From Kumtagia sp963829135 (GTDB lineage: Bacteria > Pseudomonadota > Alphaproteobacteria > Rhizobiales > Rhizobiaceae), in NCBI GenBank assembly GCA_963829135.1, contig CAWHHO010000008.1:124001-188000 (forward strand): a stretch of 64,000 nucleotides of DNA. The letters run 5' to 3'. The position numbers and the translations under genes were made by a program. Below the pieces are notes generated by a model. The model was not told the origin of the DNA. It worked only from the letters and a program-made list of their open reading frames with translations, and searched no databases. Shown piece after piece: positions 1 through 8,808 of the stretch; position 1 is the stretch's first letter; each line of letters begins with the position of its first letter.

Positions 1-486
1 GGCGAGGAACTGCTGTTTCGCGGTTATCTCACCCGCAATCTCGCCAATCGCTTCAGGTCGCCTTGGGTCTGGGCTTTCATCCCGAGCCTGATTTTCGCCG
101 GCATGCACCTGTCGCCGTCGATGAACATCGCCGATGCGGCAACAATGGCGATTTCAATCGGGAGCCTGACGGCGTTGCTGGTCGCACTGGTCTATGTCAC
201 CGGCAATCTTGGTGCTCCCTTCGGCGTGCATATGGCGAATAACTTTCTTGCCTTCACCGCGATTTCCCATCAGAGCGGGTTCAGCAAGTTCTCCCTGTTC
301 AACGGCTTCGCCATCGACGGCGGCACGGTCACCACAACCGAGTCCGTGTTGATCGTCCTGAATTGCCTCATTTGCGTCGGGCTGAGCGCACTGTTGCTGC
401 TGCACCCAAAATCGCCGCTTCGCGTCGGAACGCGAGCAACCGCACTTAGGGCCACGGGCGGCTCCGAATTGAGCGCGTCGTCCTGA
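1..486 (+). CDS. CPBP-family intramembrane metalloprotease (5' end cut off)
   Basis: The reading frame is open from the first base, so the N-terminus lies outside the window. The visible part carries the three CPBP (Abi) family motifs in order: GEELLFRG (EExxxR), FAGMH (FxxxH) and HMANN (HxxxN), embedded in hydrophobic segments. These residues form the glutamate/histidine/asparagine metal site of type II CAAX prenyl endopeptidase-like proteases in the inner membrane. The tail after the last membrane segment is short and basic, ending with a Ser-rich stretch. The substrate cannot be told from sequence; bacterial members are linked to bacteriocin immunity, membrane protein processing or unknown roles. 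Confidence 0.85.
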   Translation, partial: GEELLFRGYLTRNLANRFRSPWVWAFIPSLIFAGMHLSPSMNIADAATMAISIGSLTALLVALVYVTGNLGAPFGVHMANNFLAFTAISHQSGFSKFSLFNGFAIDGGTVTTTESVLIVLNCLICVGLSALLLLHPKSPLRVGTRATALRATGGSELSASS

Positions 487-589
487 GCAGGAAAATTCTA
501 GCAACACGATGCGCTTGAATCGCAAGGATTTTTAAAGCCGGTTCCGACGGGCCACATTTTTGGCCCATACCTGCCTTCGGCCTGTCATG

Positions 590-841
590 AAACGTCGCTA
601 TCGCTTCTGCATGGAACCGAATCGTACACGACAAGCGCTGCCAGGCCGTCTCGATCTCGAAATCCTCGACGGTTTCGGTGAAAGCGACTCGATCGTCGAC
701 CGGCTGCTGGCACTGCCGGTGGTGCCTCAGATCGGCGATACCCGGCCCAATGTCTGGGAAGCCGGCGTTGCCCGCCGTCTTGAAAAGCGCGTCGCCGACC
801 AGATGCGCGAGCGCATTGAAGGCGAGCGGCGACCGAGCTGA
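590..841 (+). CDS. Small hypothetical protein (uncertain)
   Basis: An 83-residue frame (MKRRYRFCMEPNRTRQ...) with G or C at roughly 70% of third codon positions, as expected for coding DNA here. It is not clearly preceded by a strong ribosome site and resembles no family I recognise. It is rich in Arg and Glu in its last third, with no membrane segment. An overlapping opposite-strand frame also exists, so this stretch could be non-coding. It is the only candidate gene between the CPBP protease and the TRAP binding protein. Confidence 0.35.
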   Translation, partial: KRRYRFCMEPNRTRQALPGRLDLEILDGFGESDSIVDRLLALPVVPQIGDTRPNVWEAGVARRLEKRVADQMRERIEGERRPS

Positions 842-901
842 AGGATAGCCGTGGAGCGACGCCGCATTGGATGCTCGGCTGTCGCGTCGTCCTGTGCGCA
901 T

Positions 902-931
902 AAAAAAGGCTCCGGCGTTGCCGCCGGAGCC
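902..931 (-). terminator. Rho-independent terminator of the TRAP binding-protein gene
   Basis: A perfect 10-bp stem (GGCTCCGGCG/CGCCGGAGCC) with a 4-base loop is followed on the minus strand by six T residues. It lies 24 bp past the stop codon of the TRAP gene and is correctly oriented to end that transcript. Confidence 0.9.
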
Positions 932-954
932 CTCGATAATCGGTGAGCGCGGGC

Positions 955-2061
955 CTACAGCTTTCCGCCGCGCTGCTGAATCATCATGAACGTGTCGTAG
1001 TTGTACTCCGCGATCTGCATGTTGAGATAGTAGTCCTTGCGGAACGCCTTGATTGAATCCCAGATCTTTTTGAATTCGGGGTTCGAGGATTCCATCTCCG
1101 CATAGACCTCGTTCGACTTCTCGAAGCAGGCGGCAAGGATTTCCGGGCTGAACGGCCGCAGTTGCGCGCCACCGGCCACCAGCTGTTTTACTGCCGTCGG
1201 GTTCAGGAAGTCGTATTTCTGCAGCATGTTGGCGTCCGCTGCCTGTGCGGCCGTGTGCACCAGGGACTTGTAAGCCGGCGGGAGTTCTTCATATTTCGCC
1301 TTGTTGAACATCAGATGAACCGTCGGACCACCTTCCCACCAGCCTGGATAATAGTAGAACGGCGCGACCTTCTGGAAGCCGAGCTTCTCGTCGTCATATG
1401 GTCCAACCCATTCTGCAGCGTCGATGGTGCCCTTCTCCAGCGCCTGGTAGATTTCGCCGCCGGCGATCTGCTGCGGTATGACGCCCAGCTTTTCCACGAC
1501 CTTGCCGGCAAAGCCACCGATGCGCATCTTGAGGCCCTGCATGTCGGCGACCGTTTTGATCTCCTTGCGGAACCAGCCGCCCATCTGCACGCCGGTGTTG
1601 CCTCCCGGCAGACCGTAGAGGCCCTGCGCGCCGAGGAACTCGTTGAACATGTCGATGCCGCCGCCATGATATTGCCAGGCGTTCATACCGCGTGCGTTGA
1701 GCGCGAAGGGAACAGCTGCGCCGAGCGCCCAGGTCGGATTCTTGCCCCAGTAGTAATACGATACCGTATGACAGGCCTCGACCGTGCCGGCGGCCGCAGC
1801 ATCGGCGGCCTGGAGTCCCGGCACGATCTCACCAGCAGCAAACACCTGGACGTCGAAATTGCCGTCGGTCGCTTCCTTCAGCATGTTCGAGAACACGACC
1901 GCGCCACCATAGATGGTGTCGAGCGCCTTCGGGAAGGAGGACGTGAGGCGCCAGGTGACTTTCGGGTTCGACTGGGCGATAGCCGGAGCGGCCAGCGCAG
2001 TCGCCGCGGCAGCCCCAACGCCGCCTATGCCGGCTTTGCGAATGAATGAACGGCGATCCAT
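955..2061 (-). CDS. TRAP transporter periplasmic substrate-binding protein (TakP/DctP type), orphan
   Basis: This 368-residue protein begins with a twin-arginine-like signal (MDRRSFIRKAGIGG, then an Ala-rich stretch ending APAIAQ), so it is exported to the periplasm. The body matches the TRAP solute receptor subfamily that binds alpha-keto acids or related monocarboxylates (TakP-like): it has the ARGMNAWQYHGGGIDMFNEF region, GLKMRIGGFAGKV and AAEWVGPYDDEKLGF segments typical of that group. TRAP systems normally encode small (DctQ) and large (DctM) membrane subunits next to the receptor. Neither is present here; flanking genes are unrelated and the gene has its own terminator. It must use a membrane complex encoded elsewhere, or be a spare receptor. 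The ligand is not provable from sequence. Confidence 0.9.
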   Translation of the reverse strand: MDRRSFIRKAGIGGVGAAAATALAAPAIAQSNPKVTWRLTSSFPKALDTIYGGAVVFSNMLKEATDGNFDVQVFAAGEIVPGLQAADAAAAGTVEACHTVSYYYWGKNPTWALGAAVPFALNARGMNAWQYHGGGIDMFNEFLGAQGLYGLPGGNTGVQMGGWFRKEIKTVADMQGLKMRIGGFAGKVVEKLGVIPQQIAGGEIYQALEKGTIDAAEWVGPYDDEKLGFQKVAPFYYYPGWWEGGPTVHLMFNKAKYEELPPAYKSLVHTAAQAADANMLQKYDFLNPTAVKQLVAGGAQLRPFSPEILAACFEKSNEVYAEMESSNPEFKKIWDSIKAFRKDYYLNMQIAEYNYDTFMMIQQRGGKL

Positions 2062-2342
2062 GAATTCCTCCCTGTTGGATCAATAGAAATGTCGTCGTGG
2101 AAGCTGACGGGCTTCTGATTTGGACTTTTCACATTACACGCCGACTGTCCCAAGTCCAGCGCGTGCGCTCCCCTCTATGAGAGGGGCTGCAAAGAAATTC
2201 CGAAGCAAAAATCGGGGCTTGCGACTTTAGTTGTACGCTCGGCCTGGCCCAAATCCCGGCTTTCGACGGCCCTTGGCAATTTGATGCCCGATCGCTTATT
2301 TTATCGTTAGGTGTGATGCTAATTTCCTGAAGGCCCTGCTCG

Positions 2343-3113
2343 ATGCAACCGCTCGTCGCCGTCTCCACCGATGTCCGGCAGTTCGACAACTACACTTGGC
2401 ATGTCGCGCCGCAGCAGTATCTTGAGGCGGCAATCTCCGCCGCTGGCGTGTTTCCGGTGCTCGTTCCTTCGTTCGGCGACCGGCTCGATTTCGACCGCCT
2501 GCTGGCATCGGTAGACGGAGTGATGATTACCGGATCAAAAACGAATGTGCATCCCTCGCTCTATGGTCAGGATGCCACCGAGGCGAACGGCCCGTATGAT
2601 CCGGCGCGCGACTCGACAACGCTTCCGCTGATCCGCCGGGCTATCGAGCGCGGCGTGCCCCTCCTGGCGATCTGCAGAGGCATACAAGAACTCAACGTCG
2701 CGCTGGGCGGAACCTTGGCGACCGAGATCCAGGAGCGCGAAGGCTCGCTTGATCACCGCGCGCCGGTTTCCGACAATCAGGATGAGCGCTTCGCCATCCG
2801 TCAAAGCGTGTCGATCAAGCCAGGCACCTGCCTTGCCGGTGTCTTCGGCGCTGGCGATATCATGGTCAACTCGGTCCATCGGCAGGGTGTGGACCGGCTT
2901 GGGTCGAGGCTGCAGGTCGAGGCCGTTGCAGCCGATGGCACGGTGGAGGCTGTTTCCGTGAAGGATTCAGCCGGCTTCGCCGTCGGCGTGCAGTGGCATC
3001 CGGAATACTGGGTGCATTCCGATTCGGCCTCAGCGAAGATTTTCCGCGCGTTTGGCGACGCCGTTCGAACCTATGCGTCGGCTAGGCTTGGGATACGCCC
3101 TGCGGCTGAGTAA
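2343..3113 (+). CDS. Gamma-glutamyl-gamma-aminobutyrate hydrolase family protein (peptidase C26, PuuD-like)
   Basis: A 256-residue class I glutamine amidotransferase-like hydrolase. The nucleophile elbow is in LLAICRGIQELNVALGG (Cys within CRG, near residue 111) and the catalytic His-Glu pair is in VQWHPEY near residue 222. Family members cleave gamma-glutamyl amides such as gamma-glutamyl-GABA in putrescine use, or related conjugates. No puu genes are adjacent, so the substrate is open. The 3' end overlaps the 3' end of the converging DUF2726 gene by 32 bp, leaving no room for a terminator between them. The start is the first ATG, with a weak GAAGG about 12 bases upstream. Confidence 0.9.
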   Translation: MQPLVAVSTDVRQFDNYTWHVAPQQYLEAAISAAGVFPVLVPSFGDRLDFDRLLASVDGVMITGSKTNVHPSLYGQDATEANGPYDPARDSTTLPLIRRAIERGVPLLAICRGIQELNVALGGTLATEIQEREGSLDHRAPVSDNQDERFAIRQSVSIKPGTCLAGVFGAGDIMVNSVHRQGVDRLGSRLQVEAVAADGTVEAVSVKDSAGFAVGVQWHPEYWVHSDSASAKIFRAFGDAVRTYASARLGIRPAAE

Positions 3114-3705
3114 CCGGCTCCGTTTCCGTGCTGCGGAAAATCCGCCGCACGAAATGCGCAATCTCTTCCCTGGAGTGGTCTTTCAGTATCTCGACGAAAT
3201 GGACGCCAGCCTTACGCAGCGCCTCTTTCTTTATGGCGTCGCGCGCGGCGGCTGTACCTTGGTGATGCCCGCTCCCTTGGTACTCAATCGCGGCAACGGG
3301 TTCGCCGTAGGGACTCATAATCAAAATATCCACGCGTTTGCTGTTAATCGAACTGAACGCTTTGGGGCTGTCTGACCCAATGATCTCACCCAAGCTGGTC
3401 TGCGAGAGCACGCGGCAACCGTTTCGCAAGGCGCGAACCTCGCTTTCCACGATCTTGTAGACCTTATACTCGTCCTTACTCATCACCTTCTTCTTGAAGA
3501 AGGATGCCGCCATTGTGTGGCGCAACTGGCTCGCCGAATCGCCCACACCGGGCTCCGCGTCCTTGTGCTCCGAGCCTCCGACAACCGAGAGAGCGGGCTT
3601 TTCGGGACTCCGCGAGAAGTCGGAACGCCGCCTTAAGGTTGTCGCCAGAAGACCGAGAGCAAATCCCAGGATCGTGAGAAATCCACATAGAACCAATGTA
3701 TACAA
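3082..3705 (-). CDS. Membrane-anchored DUF2726 domain protein
   Basis: This 207-residue protein has one N-terminal membrane segment (about residues 3-22), a polar linker to about residue 70, then a DUF2726 domain. That domain has restriction-endonuclease-like character: conserved LSQTSLGEII, a strand RVDILI with an acidic residue, and AIEYQGSGHHQ, which can be read as the D...ExQ core of a PD-(D/E)XK-type fold. Function in this family is not established; nuclease activity is an inference from fold similarity. The gene is alone on its strand, converges with and overlaps the preceding hydrolase gene, and is preceded by an AT-rich upstream region. Confidence 0.8.
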   Translation of the reverse strand: MYTLVLCGFLTILGFALGLLATTLRRRSDFSRSPEKPALSVVGGSEHKDAEPGVGDSASQLRHTMAASFFKKKVMSKDEYKVYKIVESEVRALRNGCRVLSQTSLGEIIGSDSPKAFSSINSKRVDILIMSPYGEPVAAIEYQGSGHHQGTAAARDAIKKEALRKAGVHFVEILKDHSREEIAHFVRRIFRSTETEPVTQPQGVSQA

Positions 3706-3733
3706 AATGCAGCACCCTCAATAATATTATTTA

Positions 3734-3759
3734 GAAACGCTGCATACTGTGAGCGTTTC
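3734..3759. promoter_or_regulatory. Hairpin or operator-like palindrome upstream of the DUF2726 gene
   Basis: GAAACGCT and AGCGTTTC form a perfect 8-bp inverted repeat around a 10-base spacer, just before the AT-rich sequence ahead of the DUF2726 start codon. It could be an operator or a structured leader. No regulator is identifiable nearby. Confidence 0.35.
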
Positions 3760-3858
3760 ATTTCGACTGTCTGCGTAATGCAGTCAGATTCTACAAAAAA
3801 GCAATTCCTGAAACTGCGGGTAACTTCATGTGGACTGGAGTCTTCGCTCTGCTTTTCG

Positions 3859-4848
3859 TCAGTGCGGTTTCACATGCACCGTTTCCGCTACGGGCGTAAT
3901 CGCCTTTCCTTCGGAAAACCACGAGATGAGATTGTCGACGACAAGGTCGGCCATCGCATTTCGCGTGTACACCGAGGCTGAGCCGACATGCGGCAGCAAG
4001 GTGGCGTTCGGCAAATCGATCAGGCCCTGCGGCACATTCGGCTCGTCGGCGAAGACATCGAGCCCGGCCGCCAGGATCGTACCGTCTCGCAGCGCCGCAA
4101 TGAGAGCATTCTCGTCGACGGTACTTCCGCGTCCGATATTGATGAACACGCCGTTGGCGCCGAGTGCGGAGAAGATTTTAGCTCCGACCATCTTTTCAGT
4201 TGCCGCGCCGCCGGGAGCGATCGAGATCAGCGTATCGACATTTTTCGCCAGTTCTTCCAGCGTGGGGTAGTAGGTATAGGCAAGCCCATCGACCGGCCGT
4301 CGGTTGTGGTAGGCGATCGGAACGCCAAAGCCTTCCAGCCGCCGCGCGATCGCCTGGCCAATCCGGCCCATGCCGAGAATGCCGACCGTCCGGCCCCGCA
4401 ACGAAGCCCGTGTCAGCGGATACGCACCCTCCCTGGCCCAGCGGCCCGCGCGCAGATACGCTTCGGCACGTGAGAATTCGCGCAGCGTGTTGAGCAGGAG
4501 CCCCAGCGCGGTATCCGCCACCTCATCGGTCAGCACGTCCGGCGTATTGGTGACCATGACGCCGATCTTGCCGGCGTGAACGGCATCGACGCCATCATAG
4601 CCGACACCGAAGTTGGCAACGATCTCAAGGTTGGGCAGGGCATCGAGGAACGGCGGCTTTACCAGCCCGCCGCCCAGGGACGGCGACACCGCCACACCCC
4701 GCACCGCCTGCTTCAACGCGTCGGTGATCAGCGCGGTATCGCAACGCTCGAGCGTCACCAGCCTGAATTTCTCCGCGATACGGCCGACGGAGCGCTCATG
4801 CAGCGTCCCGGGTATGAGGATGGTGATCTTGTCGAGTTCGACGGGCAT
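3859..4848 (-). CDS. D-2-hydroxyacid dehydrogenase (glyoxylate/hydroxypyruvate reductase-like)
   Basis: NAD(P)-dependent D-isomer-specific 2-hydroxyacid dehydrogenase of about 329 residues. The dinucleotide-binding motif GILGMGRIGQAIARRL, the INIGRGSTVDENAL loop and the catalytic His in LLPHVGSASVYTR are all present, with the usual split substrate domain formed by both ends of the chain. Family members reduce 2-oxoacids such as glyoxylate or hydroxypyruvate in the cytoplasm. I choose the ATG giving MPVELDK because AGGA lies a proper distance upstream; an extension to a TTG 11 codons earlier is possible. The gene is isolated, so its pathway is not shown by context. Confidence 0.9.
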   Translation of the reverse strand: MPVELDKITILIPGTLHERSVGRIAEKFRLVTLERCDTALITDALKQAVRGVAVSPSLGGGLVKPPFLDALPNLEIVANFGVGYDGVDAVHAGKIGVMVTNTPDVLTDEVADTALGLLLNTLREFSRAEAYLRAGRWAREGAYPLTRASLRGRTVGILGMGRIGQAIARRLEGFGVPIAYHNRRPVDGLAYTYYPTLEELAKNVDTLISIAPGGAATEKMVGAKIFSALGANGVFINIGRGSTVDENALIAALRDGTILAAGLDVFADEPNVPQGLIDLPNATLLPHVGSASVYTRNAMADLVVDNLISWFSEGKAITPVAETVHVKPH

Positions 4849-4990
4849 GAAGGAATCCTTGCTGAAGACCGGTACCACCAATCTTCAATAATCAGCATCG
4901 AGCCGCATGTCACGCCGCGACAGGCAGCGCCGCTACTCCCGCGACACGGCCCGCCGGAAGCAACCCCTATGTGAAGATGCAATGCCGCTT

Positions 4991-5968
4991 TCAGCCGGCG
5001 TGCTTATCGAGCCAATCGTGCCAATCGCCTTCGCTGCCGTTGAAGACATTGAGGTCGATGCGGCCTTCGACGCCCTTTGACAGGCCGGAGCCGGAATACT
5101 GCCAGAACACCCATTTGCGCCCCGGATAGACCTTGCGCGGATGCTGGGCGACCGCACGCAACCAGAAATGGTGTTCCGGAAAGGCTCCCCTCAAATTGTC
5201 TTCGTAGAAATCCGGCGCGGTGTAGACGACCGGCCGCTGGCCGTAGTGCTGCTCTAGCCTGTCCATGAACACCTGCATCTTCTCCAGGACGTGTTCACGC
5301 GACGGCCGCTTGCGGCAGCGCGATTCTCCGTTCCACTCGACATCGATCACCGGTGGCAATGCATTGTCGACTTTCGGCACATTGCGGATAAACCAGTCGG
5401 CCTGCTCGCCGGCAGTGCGGCACCAGTAGAAGAAGTGATAGGCGCCGCGCCGCAGTCCCGCTTCGCCAGCAGCACGCCAGTTGCGCTTGAACATCGGGTC
5501 GAGGTGATCGCCCCCATCGGTCGCCTTGATATAGGCGAAGTTGGCGCCCTGCGTGCGCAGCTTCGGCCAGTTTATGTCGCCCTGCCAGCGCGAAACGTCG
5601 ACCCCGTGAACCGGCAGGCGCCTTGGCGAGTGCGTGCCGAAATTGATCGGCTTTGCATCGCGGAATTGGCGGCTGTGGATGCGACGGTCGATGACGGCCC
5701 TCTGTGCGCGCGGCTTCGCAATCTCCGCGAAGAGCTGCGGCTTTTGGGGCGTTGCGATAAACGCCTGTACGGCCGGCGTATTCAGAACGCCCGCCTCAGC
5801 GGCCGCCGCCGTGGTCGGCAGCGGCAACGGCCTTTCGGGCGCGACAACGGAGGAGGTCGTCTCCAGCGACGGGCGGGGCGCCATCATCTCCTCAAGTCCG
5901 GAACCGGACGTGCAGCCAGTGAGTATCAGGGAGGTGATAGCGGAAAGCAGCATTGATCGCGGTCGCAT
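4991..5968 (-). CDS. Lipoprotein with glycoside hydrolase family 25 (lysozyme) domain
   Basis: The N-terminus MRPRSMLLSAITSLILTGC is a lipoprotein signal with the lipobox LTGC, so the mature protein is probably anchored in the cell envelope. After a Pro/Ala-rich spacer, a GH25 domain (about residues 120-325) begins at VHGVDVSRWQGDINW and includes the acidic pair in PVIDVEW, the DxE motif that cleaves the N-acetylmuramic acid bond of peptidoglycan. The C-terminal barrel end FWQYSGSG is typical. It likely takes part in cell-wall turnover. I prefer this ATG over an in-frame one 18 codons upstream because it places the signal peptide at the N-terminus. Confidence 0.88.
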   Translation of the reverse strand: MRPRSMLLSAITSLILTGCTSGSGLEEMMAPRPSLETTSSVVAPERPLPLPTTAAAAEAGVLNTPAVQAFIATPQKPQLFAEIAKPRAQRAVIDRRIHSRQFRDAKPINFGTHSPRRLPVHGVDVSRWQGDINWPKLRTQGANFAYIKATDGGDHLDPMFKRNWRAAGEAGLRRGAYHFFYWCRTAGEQADWFIRNVPKVDNALPPVIDVEWNGESRCRKRPSREHVLEKMQVFMDRLEQHYGQRPVVYTAPDFYEDNLRGAFPEHHFWLRAVAQHPRKVYPGRKWVFWQYSGSGLSKGVEGRIDLNVFNGSEGDWHDWLDKHAG

Positions 5969-6318
5969 GTGCACCTGTACACAAAACAAAACAGCCGAAA
6001 GCGACGCGCTCGCGGAAAACACATTCGCGAATTCCTAACGAGAAATTACCAATAAAGATTAAATCGATATGCTTTCAATTTCATTCCTTTCACCTCGGCT
6101 GCAGAACCCATTCCTTAACGGCTTGACGGCAGAGTGAGAAATTGCAGGGCAGATCTTTTGCTGGCCACGCACAGAAGCTCCACGAGCTTCTCAACAAGCC
6201 GTGCTCATTCCAACAGCTCGCGGTCCGTGACGCCGCTTGACACCAAGCTGGCCTCGATCACCCGCTATGCGCCCATAAAACTTGCCGAGATGTGCGAAGC
6301 CCTCTGCCCTGATGCGTC
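5969..6318. other. Intergenic region; AT-rich promoter side for the GH25 gene, otherwise nothing recognised
   Basis: The first 100 bases are noticeably AT-rich and probably hold the promoter for the lysozyme lipoprotein transcribed leftward. The remainder, up to the stop of the GMC oxidoreductase, has a 62-codon plus-strand frame with no family signal or good start, which I do not call. I see no tRNA, hairpin or repeat. Confidence 0.5.
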
Positions 6319-7989
6319 CTAACGCCCGTTCTTCTCCCGCTTGATCAGATCCGCCCCCTTTTCGGCCAGGCAGTAGGTTGCCGCGACGGTGTTGGCCGAA
6401 ACCAATGTCGGCATGATCGAGGCGTCGATCACCCGCAATCCCTTCACCCCGTGGACGCGCAATGTTTCGGGATCGACCACCGCATTGTCGTCCCGCCCCA
6501 TCGCGCATGTGCCGATCGGATGAAACAACGTGCCGACCCGTTCGCGGATGAACGCGTCGAGTGCGCCGTCGCTCTCGGCCTCCGGCCCCGGATCGACCTC
6601 TGCATCGAGATGCGGCTCGAACGGCTTTTGCGCAATGATGTTGCGGGCCAGCCGGATACCCGCGCGCAGCACATCCATCGTGCTTTCGCCCCGGAAGAAA
6701 TTGTAGATGATCGAAGGTGGCTCCGATGGGTCGGCGCTTTTTAGCGCGACGCGGCCGACGCTGCCCGGCCGCAATTGGCAGATGTGCATGAGGAAACCGT
6801 GGCCGGTGAAGCCGGACGCCGCCTGAGTGTTGGCGCGGCCCGTACAGAAGAACAGCTGGATGTCGGGGCGCTCGTTCTGTGGATCGGTCGAGATAAAGCC
6901 GCCGCCCTCGCCCGTGGTCGAAGAAAACAGGCCGCGCTTGCGGAATATCCAGTTCAGCACATGGACTATGTTGCCCGGCAGCGCCTTCCACGAAATCCCA
7001 TAGGGCACGGCCGACTTGGCGCGGTATTCCAGCGTTACATCGAGGTGATCCTGCAGATTCTCTCCGACACCGTTAAGCTCGTGCACCAGCGCGATGCCAA
7101 GCTTGGCCAACTCTCGCGCCTTGCCGACACCCGACAGCATCAGCAATTGCGGCGACACGAACGCCCCTGCCGAAAGGATGATTTCCTTGCCTTCGATCGT
7201 TCCGGTCCCGTCCCCGCGCCTATAGCTGACGCTCGTTGCCGTCTTGTCGTCGAAGTTGATCCTCGTAACCTTTGTTTCCGGTATGACGGTCAGGTTTGGA
7301 CGGTCGCGCACCGGATCGAGATACGCGCCTTCGGCGGTTACACGCTGCCCATTTCTCTGCGTGAAAGTGTAAAGCCCGACGCCATTCTGCCGCGCCCCGT
7401 TGAAATCGGCATTGAGCGGATAGCCGGCCTGTTGCGCTGCCTCGAGATAGGTTTCTGCCATCGGGTTGACGCTGCGCAGGGGCGCTACATTGAGCGGCCC
7501 ATCGGTGCCATGAAATGCCGGATCGATCTGGTCAGCAAGCGGGCGGCTGCCGAAAGTAATATGCTTGCCGGATTTCGGATCGGCGATCAGCTCGAAACGC
7601 TCCAGCTTGCGGAAATAGGGGAGCAGGTCGTCAAACCCCCAGCCGGGATTGCCGCGGTCGCGCCATTCGTCAAAATCCTCGCGCTGGCCGCGCATGAAGA
7701 TCTGGCCGTTCACGTTGCTGCTGCCACCGGTGCCCCTGCCGCGCGGCAGGGCGATCGAGCGCCCCTGCAGGCCTGGCTCCGGTTCGGTGGCGAACCACGA
7801 CATGAATTTCGGGCCGCCGAGAAACGCCAGTGCCGGCGCCATGAAGGTCACCATCGCTAACGGAATGCGAACGATGGCTTTCTTCGCATTGCGATCTGGC
7901 CCGGCCTCGATCAGCGCGACGCGAACGGATGGATCTTCGCTCAATCGGTTGGCGAGAACGCAACCGGCTGGCCCCGCGCCGACAATCAC
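6319..7989 (-). CDS. GMC family FAD-dependent oxidoreductase (choline dehydrogenase-like)
   Basis: About 556 residues. The N-terminal FAD-binding motif is VIVGAGPAGCVLANRL, followed by LIEAGP. The GMC signature block RGRGTGGSSNVNGQIFMRG is near residue 85, and the active-site His is in FHPIGTCAMG near the C-terminus. Such flavoproteins oxidise alcohols, polyols or sugars. It follows the SDR gene by about 20 bp and likely belongs to the sugar/polyol operon. The start is uncertain: only GTG is available in frame, directly inside the FAD motif. A TTG at 8008 preceded by AGGA would give MPL-FDFVIVGAG if one extra A near 7999 is a sequencing insertion. Confidence 0.88.
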   Translation of the reverse strand: MIVGAGPAGCVLANRLSEDPSVRVALIEAGPDRNAKKAIVRIPLAMVTFMAPALAFLGGPKFMSWFATEPEPGLQGRSIALPRGRGTGGSSNVNGQIFMRGQREDFDEWRDRGNPGWGFDDLLPYFRKLERFELIADPKSGKHITFGSRPLADQIDPAFHGTDGPLNVAPLRSVNPMAETYLEAAQQAGYPLNADFNGARQNGVGLYTFTQRNGQRVTAEGAYLDPVRDRPNLTVIPETKVTRINFDDKTATSVSYRRGDGTGTIEGKEIILSAGAFVSPQLLMLSGVGKARELAKLGIALVHELNGVGENLQDHLDVTLEYRAKSAVPYGISWKALPGNIVHVLNWIFRKRGLFSSTTGEGGGFISTDPQNERPDIQLFFCTGRANTQAASGFTGHGFLMHICQLRPGSVGRVALKSADPSEPPSIIYNFFRGESTMDVLRAGIRLARNIIAQKPFEPHLDAEVDPGPEAESDGALDAFIRERVGTLFHPIGTCAMGRDDNAVVDPETLRVHGVKGLRVIDASIMPTLVSANTVAATYCLAEKGADLIKREKNGR

Positions 7990-8011
7990 AAAATCGAATG
8001 AGCGGCAAGGT

Positions 8012-8744
8012 TCAGATATCCTGGTTCTGCGGCAGGATCACGAGATCACGAATGGTGACATTGGCCGGCCGCGTCAGCATGAAGAGGACAGCGTCGGCAA
8101 TATCCTCGGAGCGTAGACCCTCGCGGCTGTCAACCTTCGCCTCGATCGCCGCCGGATCGGTGTAGCCCCATAGTTCGTTCAACACGACGCCCGGCGCTAC
8201 CGCCCCGACGCGTATATTGTGCGCGCGCCACCTGCCGGCGCAGCCCGTGCACGAACGACTTGGATGGCATGTTTGGAGGCGGAATAGATCGGCTCCCAAT
8301 GCAGCGCCTGATGGCCGGCGATCGACGAGGTGATCGACGATGTGGCCGGCCTTCCGCTCGATCATGGCCGGCAGAACGGCACGCACCAGACGGAATACGC
8401 TGTTGACGTTGATCGACAGCAGTTCATCCCAGGCGTCCGGATTGCCGTCGGCGACGTCTCCCGGAATGTAGAGCCCGGCATTCGGCAGCAGGAGATCGAT
8501 CCGCCCAAAGTGCTGGGTGGCTTCCGAAACCACGCGCTCCACCTCACCGGATTGCGTCAGATCCGCCGGGATTGGCAGCGCGTCGCTGCCGATATCCGCT
8601 GCCACCGAGCCGAGACGTTCCACCGAGCGCCCGACCAGCACGACCTTGACGCCTTCCTCCGCGAGTGCCTTCGCCATCGCGCGTCCGATGCCGGAGCTCG
8701 CGCCAGTCACCAACGCAACCTTGCCTGATAGAGTTCTGTCTCAT
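8012..8744 (-). pseudogene. Short-chain dehydrogenase/reductase (SDR), frameshifted as sequenced
   Basis: Classical SDR of about 240 residues with cofactor motif TGASSGIG, the NAG motif in LLPNAGLY and a restored YSASK catalytic pair. Reading the segment around 8220-8340 in frame gives nonsense between HIV and HNIRVGAVAPG. Removing single bases near 8334, 8256 and 8224 restores a normal sequence including SSIAGHQALHWEPIYSASKH. A fourth extra base near 8739 separates the ATG, which has an excellent GGAGGG ribosome site, from the frame. The role is probably oxidation or reduction of a sugar or polyol, by operon context. The gene is likely intact in the organism. Confidence 0.8.
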
Positions 8745-8808
8745 CTTCCCTCCACTGCTTGTGCCCTTCGGGCAGCTCAGCCCGTCGGCGGCCTCCGCCT
8801 CCGAGGCG

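Noticed and set aside
446..901. Minus-strand 151-codon frame opposite the small hypothetical ORF
   Set aside because: No recognisable family, no good start signal, and the plus-strand frame has better third-position GC. I keep only the plus-strand candidate, at low confidence.
6134..6322. 62-codon plus-strand frame before the GMC gene
   Set aside because: No ribosome site and composition unlike the real genes; it ends at the GMC stop and looks like chance.
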